Source: Trueperella bonasi
GTDB taxonomy: Bacteria > Actinomycetota > Actinomycetes > Actinomycetales > Actinomycetaceae
Direction: 5' to 3'
Assembly: GCF_030811535.1 (NCBI RefSeq)
Contig: NZ_JAUSQX010000001.1
Coordinates: 1,426,001-1,490,000, forward strand
Length of the DNA stretch: 64,000 bases
Shown: positions 30,823 to 41,831 of the stretch, one piece after another
How the letters are laid out: every line of letters begins with the position of its first letter
How positions within the stretch are numbered: position 1 is the stretch's first letter
Position numbers and translations under genes: made by a program
Notes under the pieces: model-generated
The model's input: only the letters and a program-made list of their open reading frames with translations
What the model was told of the DNA's origin: nothing
The model's database searches: none

Positions 30823-31842
30823 ATGAAACGTATTGCTGGGTTGCTGCTGGGCGCGATTGGCATTGCCTGCGCCGTTTTCGGCATCGTTCGCGGCGCGACG
30901 GCGGAGGACACGACGGTCGTCGAGGTAACAATCCCAGGTGGTCAGGCGCAGATGATGTACACGGCCCCCGGCGTGCTCCATCTTGTAGACGACACCGTCG
31001 ACGTTACGTTGAGTGCCCCCGAAGGGAAAATTCACTGGGGGCTTGGCGCGACTCAAGACGTGGAAGATTTTATCGGTGAATCTGCGGCTATCAAAGTGAC
31101 CGGCCTGTCAGACTGGCAGACGCCAGCGTACGAGGAGCTTCCGGGCACACCTGAAGGAATCGAACCGATTGCCGAGGCGGCTGCGCAGGAATCCTGGGGA
31201 ATCGAACACATGGATCTTTGGTTCGAATCTGGTACAGGGGAGCAGAGTGTTGAACTACCTTTGGAGCCGGACCAGTCGATTCAACTTTCGCTTATCGTTT
31301 CCACCACGACGGGCAAGGCGCCCGATATGACGCTGGCGTGGGAGCATTCGTTACCGGGTGCCAACGCGCGGCAGATCGTCGTCATTGGCCTGCTTATAGC
31401 CCTCATTGGCTTACTGCTCTGGATAGGTTCACGTCAAGAAACCTCTCTCAATCGCAAGATCGCCGCGAAGAGGCACGAGCGCCGGGAGCGGCAGGAAGCT
31501 CAGACGACTGTCATGCAAAAGATCGAACGCTCGCGTGATGAAGCCAAACGGACGACCGGTGGCGCTTTGGGTGCGGGAATTATGCCCGGCGTTAACGAGT
31601 CGTTGCGGGACCGAGCCTTGCAAGATTCCGATCGAATTGTTCTACCGGCAATCGAAGAGGACTCCGAGCTAGACGAACAGGTGGCGGCCGAAGAAGAACC
31701 GGAAGTGCAAGAAGCTGGACCCGCTGAGAGCTCTAAGGATGAGGTGGCGACAGACAAGGGCGTTGATGACAAAGAATGGCGTGCACTATGGAATTTCTCG
31801 TGGGGAACTCCATGGACGAAGGAGGAGGACGAAGATGCGTAA
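30823..31842 (+). CDS. Uncharacterised two-helix membrane protein
   Basis: About 339 residues: N-terminal signal-anchor (KRIAGLLLGAIGIACAVFGI), an extracytoplasmic beta-rich domain of ~170 residues, a second helix (IVVIGLLIALIGLLLWIGS) and a charged, acidic cytosolic tail ending in KEEDEDA. I do not recognise the family. Start chosen at ATG 30823 for the signal sequence; ATGs at 30796 and 30802 are possible. Its last bases overlap the lipoprotein gene by 8 bp, so the pair is probably one functional unit at the membrane. Confidence 0.7.
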   Translation: MKRIAGLLLGAIGIACAVFGIVRGATAEDTTVVEVTIPGGQAQMMYTAPGVLHLVDDTVDVTLSAPEGKIHWGLGATQDVEDFIGESAAIKVTGLSDWQTPAYEELPGTPEGIEPIAEAAAQESWGIEHMDLWFESGTGEQSVELPLEPDQSIQLSLIVSTTTGKAPDMTLAWEHSLPGANARQIVVIGLLIALIGLLLWIGSRQETSLNRKIAAKRHERRERQEAQTTVMQKIERSRDEAKRTTGGALGAGIMPGVNESLRDRALQDSDRIVLPAIEEDSELDEQVAAEEEPEVQEAGPAESSKDEVATDKGVDDKEWRALWNFSWGTPWTKEEDEDA

Positions 31843-32845
31843 ATTGATGCTGTGCGCTCTGAGCGCCGCTTTTGTTCTTAGTTCGTGCTCTACCACTGAT
31901 GAACTACCGCAACCGACGTCGGGAAACAATCCGCATCCGATCGTGACGGACGAAAAATACGAACAGATCGCGCAGGAGACCGCAGACGGAATCGCTGCTG
32001 CGAATGAAAGTCTTGACTCAGGCGACCTGACGAGCAGGGTGAGCGGCCCCGCGCGCAACTATCGCACGGCGCAGCTGCAGCTCAAAAGCTATCTTGGTGA
32101 CAGTTACGATCTAGACCCAATGCTTATTTCCCCGGAAGGCTCACCGGTTGTGTCCGGCACGGCATATCCGCGAACGATGATGACCACGGTGCCACCGCGC
32201 GACGGTAGGAATCTCACGACACTATCGGTGTGGAGTCAAAATGGCCCCCGAAGCAATTACCACCTTTGGGCCGATATCGAGCTTTACGGCACGGCTAACC
32301 TGCCAGATATCGTTTCCGCGCTGAGTGACACGGCAGGGTTTCCCGAATTGGATCCGGCAGATTACGCGGTTGATCCGACCGAGGTGCTAAAACAGTACGC
32401 TCTCTACAACGGGACGCGCGAGCAACAGGACATTGTTTTTTCTGCGCACGATCCGCTGTATACGCAGATTGCGGCGCAGCAAGATGCCTTCGTTGAATCT
32501 CTTGGTGAGCTTGGAACGGCAGCAACAAATTTCAGCGTGGGTGATGGAGGTCTGCGTGGTGTTGCCACAGAATCTGAGGGTTTGGTGGTCGTGGGTGAGA
32601 TGATATATCAAGTCAAGATCACCAAAACTAACGCTAATGCAACCTTGCGAATCGGCGGGGAAATCGGCGCGATGTACGAGCAGAGTGGCGATAATGCGAT
32701 GCTCGAGATAGGCGATCAAGGAATCGCTAACTATGCAGCTACCGTCGCATTTTATGTTCCACCAGCAGGGGCTGAACCGGTAGTTGAGGTGATTGGCGCT
32801 TCTCAGCCGACTCTGATTAGTGTGGAGAATGTGGTGGCTGATTAA
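31835..32845 (+). CDS. Uncharacterised lipoprotein
   Basis: 336 residues with a clear lipoprotein signal (MRKLMLCALSAAFVLSSC, Cys at 18). The mature part has no motif I know; it contains YLGDSYDLDPMLISPEG and an N-rich C-terminal half. Start ATG 31835 has GGAGGAGGACGAAG in front; an upstream ATG in the same frame lies inside the previous gene. Overlaps that gene by 8 bp and is followed 19 bp later by the thioredoxin-TPR gene. It may partner the membrane protein. Confidence 0.75.
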   Translation: MRKLMLCALSAAFVLSSCSTTDELPQPTSGNNPHPIVTDEKYEQIAQETADGIAAANESLDSGDLTSRVSGPARNYRTAQLQLKSYLGDSYDLDPMLISPEGSPVVSGTAYPRTMMTTVPPRDGRNLTTLSVWSQNGPRSNYHLWADIELYGTANLPDIVSALSDTAGFPELDPADYAVDPTEVLKQYALYNGTREQQDIVFSAHDPLYTQIAAQQDAFVESLGELGTAATNFSVGDGGLRGVATESEGLVVVGEMIYQVKITKTNANATLRIGGEIGAMYEQSGDNAMLEIGDQGIANYAATVAFYVPPAGAEPVVEVIGASQPTLISVENVVAD

Positions 32846-32864
32846 GCCGGCCCGAGGAGGAGAC

Positions 32865-33799
32865 ATGTCAATTAACGGATCATTGGGCGCCTACGACCTA
32901 TCGGCGTTCCAAAAGAACGATAGCGCGCAAGGAGTTCCCGGTGGGGATCCGGGGCAAGCCACCCCAGGTGCCGGGGGTCAGAGCGTAGCCGGCCCCTACG
33001 TCGTCGAACTGACTGCGCACAACCTCCAAACCGTGGTTGAAGTTTCGAGCAAACTGCCGGTAGTCGTGGCCTTCCATTCCGCGCATTCGGAAAACTCGGC
33101 AAAACTCCTAGACTCGTTGAAACGGTTAGCACTCAGCAAGGGTGGCCGTTTCCAGCTTGCTACGGTCAACACGGATGAAAGCCCGGACGTTGCTCAAGCT
33201 TTTGGAACGCAGGCCGTGCCCGCGGCCGTGGCACTGCTCCAGGGCCAGCCCGTGCCACTTTTTCAGGGGCTGCCCGACGAGGCTCAGCTGGCAGAGACGG
33301 TTGACAAGATTATTTTAGCCGGCGAGCAATACGGGCTCACCGGCGTGCTCGACGGCGGTGAGGTCCCCGCTGAGCCGGAAATTCCGCCACTGCACAAGGC
33401 TGGCTTGGAAGCCCTCGAACGGGGAGATCTGGACGCGGCGCACACCGCTTATACCGATGCGTTGGCACAAAATCCAGGCGACGGTGATGCTCAGACCGCA
33501 CTCCACCAGGTCGAACTCCTGCAGCGCATTTCAGCACTGGATGAAGACGCGCAGATGGTCTTAACTCGCGCGCAGGATGCGCAAGCATCGGACGTCCAGA
33601 TCCATCTTCAGGCGGCAGATATCGAGTTCTCGCACCAGCGCCCCGACGCCGCATTCGCAAGGCTCCTTGACGTCATTCGTGCCACCACAGGCGATGACCG
33701 GGAAGCCGCTCGAAAGCGTCTGCTTGCATATTTTGACATCCTTGGGCCAAGCCACGAGACCGTTGTCGCCGCGCGCAAAGCACTAACAAACGCTCTGTT

Positions 33800-33803
<4 letters not shown>
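32865..33803 (+). CDS. Thioredoxin-fold/TPR protein (YbbN/CnoX-like)
   Basis: 312 residues. Thioredoxin fold at about residues 40-150 in which the usual WCxxC is replaced by AFHSAHSENSAKLL, so there is no redox-active cysteine; then TPR-type helices (LEALERGDLDAAHTAYTDAL; AARKRLLAYFDILG). Domain order matches YbbN/CnoX co-chaperones and the mycobacterial thioredoxin-like protein next to glgB, suggesting a chaperone or holdase-adaptor role. Its TAG overlaps the stop of the convergent alpha-glucosidase pseudogene. Confidence 0.85.
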
Positions 33804-35321
<1,518 letters not shown>

Positions 35322-35325
<4 letters not shown>

Positions 35326-36227
35326 CGCAGGTTCACGAGGTTAGTTCTGGTCAGTTAGACGTGCGTGCGAACAAAATACCTTTTAGCAGGTGGTTCCGCG
35401 AGCTCGGCTTTAGGCATGTTGTTGCGATCTTGGCAGCAGCCTATGCCGCGTTCCCGATTCTCTACATTCTTTCGGCGGCTCTCAATCCATCTATTTCGAC
35501 AACCCTGACCGGCGTGAACGAGATGTTTGCTGAGGTATCAACCCAGAACTTTAGCGAGCTAAATGGCACGATGTTTTGGACGTGCTTGAAGAACACCCTG
35601 ATCATTGGAGTTGCAACCGCAGTTGGCACTGTCCTTATGGGAGCGGCGGCGGCATATGCTTTTTCTCGGTATCGTTTCTAGGGCCGCAAGGTCACGCTCA
35701 TGTCGTTGATGGTCATTCAGATGTTCCCGCAGCTGTTGACCTTCGTTGCGATCTTCCTCTTGCTCACCACCCTCGGCGATGTCATCCCATGGCTGGGAAT
35801 TGACTCGAAGATCGCATTGATCTGCGTCTACTGGGGAGGCGCGCTCGGTGCGAATACCTTCCTCATGTACGGATTTTTCAACTCCGTGCCGGTAGAGCTG
35901 GACGAAGCTGCGAAGATTGACGGCGCGAGTCATGCCCAAGTCTATTGGAGAATCATCATGCCACTGGTTATTCCGATTTTGGCGGTTGTTGGATTGCTGT
36001 CCTTTATTTCGGCGTTTAACGATTTCATTCTTGCTCGGACGATCTTGACCAGCCAAGACAATTGGACGCTTGCCGTGGGGATGAACTTATGGGTCGGCGG
36101 AAATGATAAGCAGTGGGATTCGTTTGCGGCAGGCTCTGTGATTGCCGCGCTACCAATTTTGCTCCTGTTCCTTTTCTTGCAAAAGTGCATCGTTTCTGGA
36201 CTGACCGGAGGTGCCGTCAAAGGCTAG
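35322..36227 (+). pseudogene. MalG-type maltose/maltodextrin ABC permease, interrupted by amber codon
   Basis: Full-length MalG frame of about 301 codons apart from one internal TAG at 35679-35681 (AYAFSRYRF, stop, GRKVTLMSLMV). Membrane segments flank the hallmark EAA loop VELDEAAKIDGASHAQVYW. Family members have a residue such as Lys, Gln or Arg at the stop position. No frameshift is visible. Because malE, most of malF and their promoter are deleted, the gene is non-functional even if the amber were read through. It could have served maltose or another alpha-glucoside. Confidence 0.88.
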
Positions 36228-36270
36228 TCTCTCGCAGCTTGCACACGCCCACGCGCCGCTCGGGTCTAGC

Positions 36271-36327
36271 TCGCCGGGGAGGTCGGTAAGCCACGGAAAC
36301 CCGAAAAACAGTGGCTTACGGATCCCC
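36271..36327 (+). repeat. Long inverted repeat, left copy
   Basis: About 57 bp matching the reverse complement of 37980-38038 with only a few differences. It contains an internal hairpin: GTAAGCCAC (36286-36294), a 16-nt loop with CCCGAAAAACA, and GTGGCTTAC (36311-36319), flanked by CGCCGGGG outside and GGATCCCC inside. The pair encloses the metF'-'metE remnant and about 1.65 kb of DNA. Confidence 0.85.
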
Positions 36328-36365
36328 ACACGAGTCATCACTTCTCTCCGGCGACGCTTGGTTGC

Positions 36366-36426
36366 TTCCGGCGGCACCATATTTCGCAACTTATGTGTCG
36401 CGCGAACGATCTAAGTTGCGCCGGAA
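36366..36426. repeat. Interrupted inverted repeat/hairpin
   Basis: Left arm TTCCGGCG (36366-36373) and GCAACTTA (36386-36393), separated by 12 unpaired bases, pair with the continuous right arm TAAGTTGCGCCGGAA (36412-36426). Loop of 18 nt. May be an RNA hairpin or remnant of an element end. Confidence 0.55.
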
Positions 36427-36924
36427 AAAGGTGCGGTGACCAGCAGTCTGGCCGGAGAAGTGGCAGCATCAAGCAAGCGTGTGCGGGAGGGGAGGAAGCA
36501 AGTACACACGGGAAGTGATAGCACCTGATGAGCTATGAAATAATGGGCTACGTCAAGGGGCGCGCATTTGTACTCGAAAAAAGCCGTTTTTCGGCGCGAG
36601 CGCCGATCTGAGCGCTCAAATTCAGCAGTTTTGTGCACCTCTTGATGTAGACGGTGGGCCATGTCTCTCATTTACCGATACAAGCAGCAGAGGCTTGTGA
36701 AAATGATCCGACGTTCAACCCTCCGACCACAATGACCCCAATGTTTCCGTGCCATATCAACGAAAAATCCGCTTATTAGACCCGTAGTCGATCTATTTAC
36801 CCTCTCGCTGTTTGAACACGTCCACACGTAGTAAACCGGTTACCATTCACTTATTCCGGGCAGGTTTTCCGTGTCCCTTGTGAGCGAAAGATAACCGTTT
36901 GCTGTGGTGATTCGAAAGCCGAGC

Positions 36925-37670
36925 CTAGAGCTGGGCGCGCACCGTCGTCGCCGCCTCAACCAAGTTTCGCAGGGTCTGCTCTGTTTCAGCGTATCCGCGG
37001 GTCTTCAAACCGCAGTCCGGATTAACCACAGCTGCTGTGCCGGCACGTTCTTCAACGCCGCCAAGATGAGCTCCTCAAGCTCCTCGGTGGGCGGAACACG
37101 CGGAGAATGAATGTCCCACACGCCCGGGCCAATGTCATTCGAGAACACGCCAGAGACCGATTCGAGCAGTTCCATCCGGCAACGGGCAGCCTCCACGGAC
37201 GTCACATCGGCGTCAAGCCCAGCAATCGCATCGATGATCTGGTTGAACTCCGAATAGCACAGGTGCGTGTGGATCTAGGTTTCATCGCGCACGCCCGAAT
37301 CGAGGTAGTCGGTGACGATCTGGGTGATCTCCTCGATGGACGTGCCTACGCACGTCAGATGTGCCAGAGGGGGAGTGGGTACGTGGCGGGCGAGAATTTC
37401 AGTCACTGCTCGAGCGCCACGGCGATCTTGCCCGGCTGCCCCGTAGGTCACCAATATGAAATTCGGGCGGCTGTCAACGAGCTTTTTGACGGTGCTCCAA
37501 AATTTTGGCGCCGCTTGAGGGTTGCGCGGTGACATCACCTCAAATGATGTTGTGATATGGGTGGGCAGTTGGATTGAGTTCGCATCGGGTAGCCAGCCAA
37601 AAGCCCGCGGGGAGGCATCGGTAAGTGTGCCGACGTCGTCGTTCTAAAATGAATTGGTAGCCATAGTCAT
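36925..37670 (-). pseudogene. metF'-'metE deletion fusion remnant
   Basis: Read on the minus strand from ATG 37670 or 37664 (AAGGA site): MATNSF, TAG (37644-37646), NDDVGTLTDASPRAFGW, then the start of methylenetetrahydrofolate reductase (ITTSFEVMSPRNPQAAPKFW; PPLAHLTCVGTSIEEI). At SGVRDET it passes in frame into the C-terminus of cobalamin-independent methionine synthase: a TAG (37275-37277) sits where MetE has Gln, followed by [33 protein letters not shown] and [18 protein letters not shown] one-base loss near 37025 shifts the frame before [11 protein letters not shown], which continues to a TAG at 36925. So metF is missing its 3' two-thirds, metE its 5' five-sixths, and three further lesions are present. 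Confidence 0.88.
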
Positions 37671-37979
37671 CCTTGATTGCGTTCAATGATGCGGGCTTAA
37701 TCGATCTCGATAGGCGAGAAGCGATGGTAAGTGGTGCTGTTGGGGCCTACGCGCCCGGCGTGCGAAGGAACCTAGCACACGCACATTCGTGCAACGCGGG
37801 CAGTCTGTGCGGACTGGGCGTTGGCATACACGTAAGCGATCATGTGGCTAACATATAGAATGTCGTGCCGGAGACCAAATTGCGCAACAAAACGTCTCAT
37901 CTGCTGGATGTCCGGTTGGGGCTGGGTCAACCTCTCCTTCCGGAGATCCTTTTGGCGTAAGGAGGTCGGTAAGTCGCGC

Positions 37980-38038
37980 GGGGATCCGTAAGCCACTGTT
38001 TTTCGGGTTTTCCGTGGCTTACCGGCCCCCGGCGGCGA
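37980..38038 (-). repeat. Long inverted repeat, right copy
   Basis: Inverted partner of 36271-36327: GGGGATC, GTAAGCCAC (37988-37996), a 17-nt T-rich loop, GTGGCTTAC (38014-38022), then CGGCCCCCGGCGGCGA. In addition, a direct copy of the outer end GGAGGTCGGTAAG lies just before it at about 37961-37973, as if repeat ends had been nested or rearranged. Confidence 0.85.
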
Positions 38039-38078
38039 GATAAATCCCCGCGTGCACTATCGGACCAGACCGCTAGAG

Positions 38079-38113
38079 GCCGGTTGGAACAGCTGACTCG
38101 TGCTCCAACCGGC
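38079..38113 (-). terminator. Putative terminator after glgB
   Basis: Perfect 10-bp stem GCCGGTTGGA / TCCAACCGGC with a 15-nt loop, 21 bp beyond the glgB stop on the minus strand. No long T-run follows on that strand; on the plus strand it is followed by TTTCC. Plausible end of the glgE-treS-mak-glgB unit. Confidence 0.5.
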
Positions 38114-38133
38114 TTTCCACTAGTAGTCGTGCG

Positions 38134-40347
38134 TTATTCTCCGGCCTCTGTTTCCGCTTCGGCTGGCGCTGCCGGCGTTAGATAGACGACGCCGTAGGGC
38201 GGCAACTGGAGCACCGCAGAATGTGAGCGGCCCGCCCATTCAATCTCTTCAGCTTCAACAGCCCCGAGGTTGCCCACCCCGGATCCGCCGTATTCCACCG
38301 CGTCAGTGTTGAGAATCTCTTCCCACACCCCACCGTGCGGCAGACCAACCCGGTAGTCGTTATGCGGCACGCCCGCGAAATTGCAGATCGCCGCGATCGT
38401 ATCCTCACCATCGGCAGACTTGCGTAGGTAGGCGAGCACGTTATGATCCGAGTCGTTGACCTCAAGCCATTCAAAACCATTGTTGGAATGGTCATCCGAC
38501 CACAGTGCCGGGTGTTCGCGGTAGATCTCGTTCAGGCGCTTGACGCAGCTCATCACGCCATCATGGCCGGGGTTGTCAGTGAGCCACCAGTCGAGGCTGC
38601 GGCCTGAATTCCATTCGTCGATCTGGGCAAACTCTTGGCCCATAAACAGAAGTTGTTTGCCAGGATGTGACCACTGGTAGGCGTAGAGCAGGCGCACGCC
38701 CGCAAGCTTTTGCCAATGATCGCCGGGCATCTTCGAATATAGCGAGCCCTTGCCGTGAACAACCTCGTCGTGTGAGAGCGGTAGAAGGAATTGCTCAGAG
38801 AACGCGTAGACGAGCGAGAACGTGAGTTCGCCGTGATGCCACTTTCGGTTCACGGGCTTTTCCTGCATGTAGTGCAGGGTGTCGTTCATCCAGCCCATGT
38901 TCCACTTCAGGCCGTAGCCGAGGCCACCCTGATCCGTCATGGCTGTTACGCCACCCCACGACGTCGACTCCTCGGCGATCATCATGATGCCCGGGTGGTT
39001 CCGGTAGACAGTCGCGTTGGCCTCCTGAATAAAGGAGATCGCCTCGAGATTCTCACGGCCACCGTATATGTTCGGCTGCCACTGGCCCTCTTGACGCGAG
39101 TAGTCGAGGTAGAGCATGGAGGCGACGGCGTCGACGCGTATGCCATCCACGTGGAACTCTTCCATCCAGTACAGGGCGTTCGCAACGAGGAAGTTACGCA
39201 CTTCCCTTCGCCCGAAGTTAAACACGTAGGTCCCCCAATCCGGCTGCTCTCCGCGCAAGGGATTGGGATCTTCGTAGAGCGCGGTGCCATCGAACTTGGC
39301 GAGCGCCCATTCGTCTTTAGGGAAGTGGGCGGGCACCCAGTCCATGATCACACCGATGCCGGCCTTGTGGAGCTCGCTAATGAGATATTTCAGATCATCA
39401 GGGTGGCCAAAGCGAGCGGTGGGTGCGTAATAGGAGGTGACCTGATATCCCCAAGAGGGGCCAAATGGATGCTCCGCGAGCGGCATGAATTCCACGTGGG
39501 TAAAGCCCAAATACTTCACGTGCCCGATGAGTTGTTCGGCTGCCTCGCGATAGCTCAGCCCCTGGCGCCATGAGCCAAGGTGAACCTCGTACACCGAGAC
39601 CGGGCCCTTGTGCGGATCGGTCTGGGCACGGCGCTCCATCCACTCCGAGTCATCCCATTCGAAATGCGACTGGGTGATAATCGAGGCAGTCGATGGCGGG
39701 ACCTCGGTTCGCCGTGCCATCGGATCAGCCTTTTGGTGCCACGAACCGTCGGCATATTGAAGCTCAAACTTGTAGCGATGGCCATCTTCTGCCCCGGGAA
39801 TGAACACTTCCCAAATGCCGCTCGTTCCCATCGTACGCATGGAGGAAGCGAGCCCATTCCACGAATTAAAATCACCGATCACTCGAACCGCTCGCGCATT
39901 TGGTGCCCACACGGAAAAGCTCGCACCGCGCACCATGCCCATCGGCGTGTCATATTCGCGCAAATGGGCACCCAGTACCTTCCACAGCTCCTCGTGGCGT
40001 CCCTCAGAAAATAGATAGCGATCCACTTCGCCAATCGTCGGCAGGAAACGGTAGCCGTCCTCCGTCGTCGCCTCAAAATCGCCGTACGTGGCCCGGACTT
40101 GGTAGGTCGGAAGCTCCCCGCCGTCCAACGTTGCCACCCAGATACCGTTCCATTCATGCTCGGCCGGATGTTCCCCATCGGGGGTCACGATCGTTACCGA
40201 GTCGGCAAGCTGGCGGCTCACCCGAATAGTCACGCATTCACCATTGCTATGCGGGCCAAGCACATCATGGGGTGAGTGATGTTCGCCTTTGGAGACGGCA
40301 TCAAGGACTTCTTGATTTACTGGCAGTGGTACAGGCTGTGCGGTCAT
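38134..40347 (-). CDS. glgB: 1,4-alpha-glucan branching enzyme
   Basis: GH13 subfamily 9 enzyme (737 residues) that makes alpha-1,6 branches in glycogen. N-terminal domains N1 ([11 protein letters not shown]) and N2/CBM48 ([20 protein letters not shown]), then the (beta/alpha)8 barrel with nucleophile [19 protein letters not shown], acid MIAEESTSW and [14 protein letters not shown], and C-terminal beta domain. Last gene of the GlgE-pathway block, 143 bp after mak. Normal length. Confidence 0.96.
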   Translation of the reverse strand: MTAQPVPLPVNQEVLDAVSKGEHHSPHDVLGPHSNGECVTIRVSRQLADSVTIVTPDGEHPAEHEWNGIWVATLDGGELPTYQVRATYGDFEATTEDGYRFLPTIGEVDRYLFSEGRHEELWKVLGAHLREYDTPMGMVRGASFSVWAPNARAVRVIGDFNSWNGLASSMRTMGTSGIWEVFIPGAEDGHRYKFELQYADGSWHQKADPMARRTEVPPSTASIITQSHFEWDDSEWMERRAQTDPHKGPVSVYEVHLGSWRQGLSYREAAEQLIGHVKYLGFTHVEFMPLAEHPFGPSWGYQVTSYYAPTARFGHPDDLKYLISELHKAGIGVIMDWVPAHFPKDEWALAKFDGTALYEDPNPLRGEQPDWGTYVFNFGRREVRNFLVANALYWMEEFHVDGIRVDAVASMLYLDYSRQEGQWQPNIYGGRENLEAISFIQEANATVYRNHPGIMMIAEESTSWGGVTAMTDQGGLGYGLKWNMGWMNDTLHYMQEKPVNRKWHHGELTFSLVYAFSEQFLLPLSHDEVVHGKGSLYSKMPGDHWQKLAGVRLLYAYQWSHPGKQLLFMGQEFAQIDEWNSGRSLDWWLTDNPGHDGVMSCVKRLNEIYREHPALWSDDHSNNGFEWLEVNDSDHNVLAYLRKSADGEDTIAAICNFAGVPHNDYRVGLPHGGVWEEILNTDAVEYGGSGVGNLGAVEAEEIEWAGRSHSAVLQLPPYGVVYLTPAAPAEAETEAGE

Positions 40348-40490
40348 ATCACACTTCCTTCTCGATGAGCGCCGACAATAGTTGATCCCATTCTACTTCG
40401 GATTGGGAAATTCAGTGTTCGTGTAGTGAAAGTGCTCCCAGATTCCCCGGAAATCTCGAGGTTTGGGCCATTTTCATTTCGAAACTGCGC

Positions 40491-41831
40491 TCATTCAGAA
40501 GCGAACTGACGGCGAACCGCGCCCACGGGAATATCGATCCAATCGGGCCGACTGGCACTTTCATACGACACTTCATAGAGTGCCTTATCAAGCATGAGCG
40601 CTTCCAAAAGAGCCTCTTCCGACTCGCTGAGTTCGCCGTATCCAGCCAAAAACGCGTCCCGCGCCCCCTCGTACCAGGACGCGGCGGCTTGGCTGTCGCC
40701 ACCCTGGCGCACCGTTGTTCCGGCAGCGTAATCAAACGAACGCAAAATACCCGCGACGTCTCGGAGAGCTAAGTCCGGTTGTACACGTTCCGAAAGAGGA
40801 CGAAGCGGCTCACCTTCAAAATCTAACGCCACCCAGCCGCGATCGGGAACGTGCAAAACCTGGCCCAGGTGGTAGTCTCCGTGAATCCGTTGCAGAGGCG
40901 GCCATTGCACGCTACTGACGGAAGCAAAGACGGAGTCTATGGCCTCGCGATACTGATCGAGTTGCGGGGCGTCCGCCAATGCGCGATTCGCTCTATTTCG
41001 CCACTGGCCCACGAGCTGTTCGCGCGCATCGTCACTCGCGGTGGCAGTCCCAAAAGCTGTTGCCAGATCGCGATGAATCTGCGCGGTCAGGGATCCCAGG
41101 CCACGGATCTCATCCGATACCTCAAAGTTGCCCGCGGCCAGCGCTCCGGTGATAACTTGCCAGGCGTCCAAAGCTCCCACAAGGAATTCTTGCGCAACGG
41201 CAACATCCGTCTGATTACCATCCCACGCACCACGCACCGAACCGTACTGGCGTGGTACAGCGTGCGAACCTGCGGCATCTAACGCCTGTTGAAGTTCAAC
41301 ATCAGGATTTGCTCCATCGCTCAGCACACGGAAAACCTTGAGGATGATCCCAGCAGCGCCGTCATCCGGGTCCACAAACCGGTAGATTATTGAGGTGTTC
41401 GACTGCTCCGAGGTCAACCTATGGGAGCTCGCAACAGCCGGAAAATTGCTGCGGATTGGCCGGGCAGACAACCGGAACGCGCCAGCTTGATCATCGCGAT
41501 CGGCGCTCAGCAGATTGAGCAGGGCACGCTGCCCGTCGACGTCGTCCGTCGCGTCCCACATCTGCACCTGACCAATGTTGCCGATTGGTTGGGACCCGAT
41601 CCCTTCACGGGAATCTGGGCCTTCGCGGAACGTGAGCGGCACGCAGAAGGTTAGTTCCCCAGACCGAACGAGGAACATGACGGTAGATACGTTCTGACTC
41701 GACTCGATCGGGCTCGCGTGGGTGAATACCACGCCATCTGAAGGGTCTCCCGTGAACCAGCGGGTGCTCGTCAACCACCGCCCGGTAGCCTCGGCAAGCT
41801 CGGTGGGAGTGGCCGTCCATCCGCCCATCAT
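40491..41831 (-). CDS. mak: Maltokinase
   Basis: ATP-dependent kinase making maltose-1-phosphate for GlgE (446 residues). Intermediate N-terminal cap (RWLTSTRWFTGDPSDG) and an aminoglycoside-phosphotransferase-like C-lobe with catalytic RIHGDYHLGQVLHVPDRGW and metal-binding VALDFEGEPLRPLSER. Its ATG overlaps the treS stop (ATGA), so TreS and Mak are made together, in line with the TreS-Mak complex of other Actinobacteria. An overlapping frame at 40412-40735 is a shadow. Confidence 0.94.
   Translation of the reverse strand: MMGGWTATPTELAEATGRWLTSTRWFTGDPSDGVVFTHASPIESSQNVSTVMFLVRSGELTFCVPLTFREGPDSREGIGSQPIGNIGQVQMWDATDDVDGQRALLNLLSADRDDQAGAFRLSARPIRSNFPAVASSHRLTSEQSNTSIIYRFVDPDDGAAGIILKVFRVLSDGANPDVELQQALDAAGSHAVPRQYGSVRGAWDGNQTDVAVAQEFLVGALDAWQVITGALAAGNFEVSDEIRGLGSLTAQIHRDLATAFGTATASDDAREQLVGQWRNRANRALADAPQLDQYREAIDSVFASVSSVQWPPLQRIHGDYHLGQVLHVPDRGWVALDFEGEPLRPLSERVQPDLALRDVAGILRSFDYAAGTTVRQGGDSQAAASWYEGARDAFLAGYGELSESEEALLEALMLDKALYEVSYESASRPDWIDIPVGAVRRQFASE

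Larger units (their letters stand above)
36228..36924. other. 697-bp region without a supportable gene
   Basis: Sequence between the malG pseudogene and the metF'-'metE remnant. Open frames are short and lack ribosome sites or recognisable motifs. It contains the left long inverted repeat (36271-36327), a large interrupted hairpin (36366-36426), a lone TGAAAATGA half-site at 36698 and a piece (36856-36902) resembling the inverted element at 46161-46233. Probably degenerate accessory DNA. Confidence 0.6.
37671..38133. other. 463-bp region without a supportable gene
   Basis: Upstream of the metF remnant and downstream of glgB. Short frames on both strands (for example one encoding HDILYVSHMIAYVYANAQS) match nothing I know and lack ribosome sites. 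I looked for a cobalamin or SAM riboswitch before metF and did not find one. It holds the right long inverted repeat and the glgB terminator hairpin. Confidence 0.55.

Noticed and set aside
36698-36717. TGAAAATGAT...GTTCA resembling a second Zur box
   Set aside because: Only the left half matches; the palindrome is poor (5 of 8 checked pairs), and no zinc-related gene or promoter lies beside it.
37671-37990. Cobalamin or SAM riboswitch upstream of metF
   Set aside because: I found no B12-box or SAM-core sequence on the minus strand; only unrelated short stems.
37673-37996. Two opposed short frames next to the metF remnant considered as small genes
   Set aside because: No ribosome sites, no recognisable motifs, and one runs into the inverted repeat.
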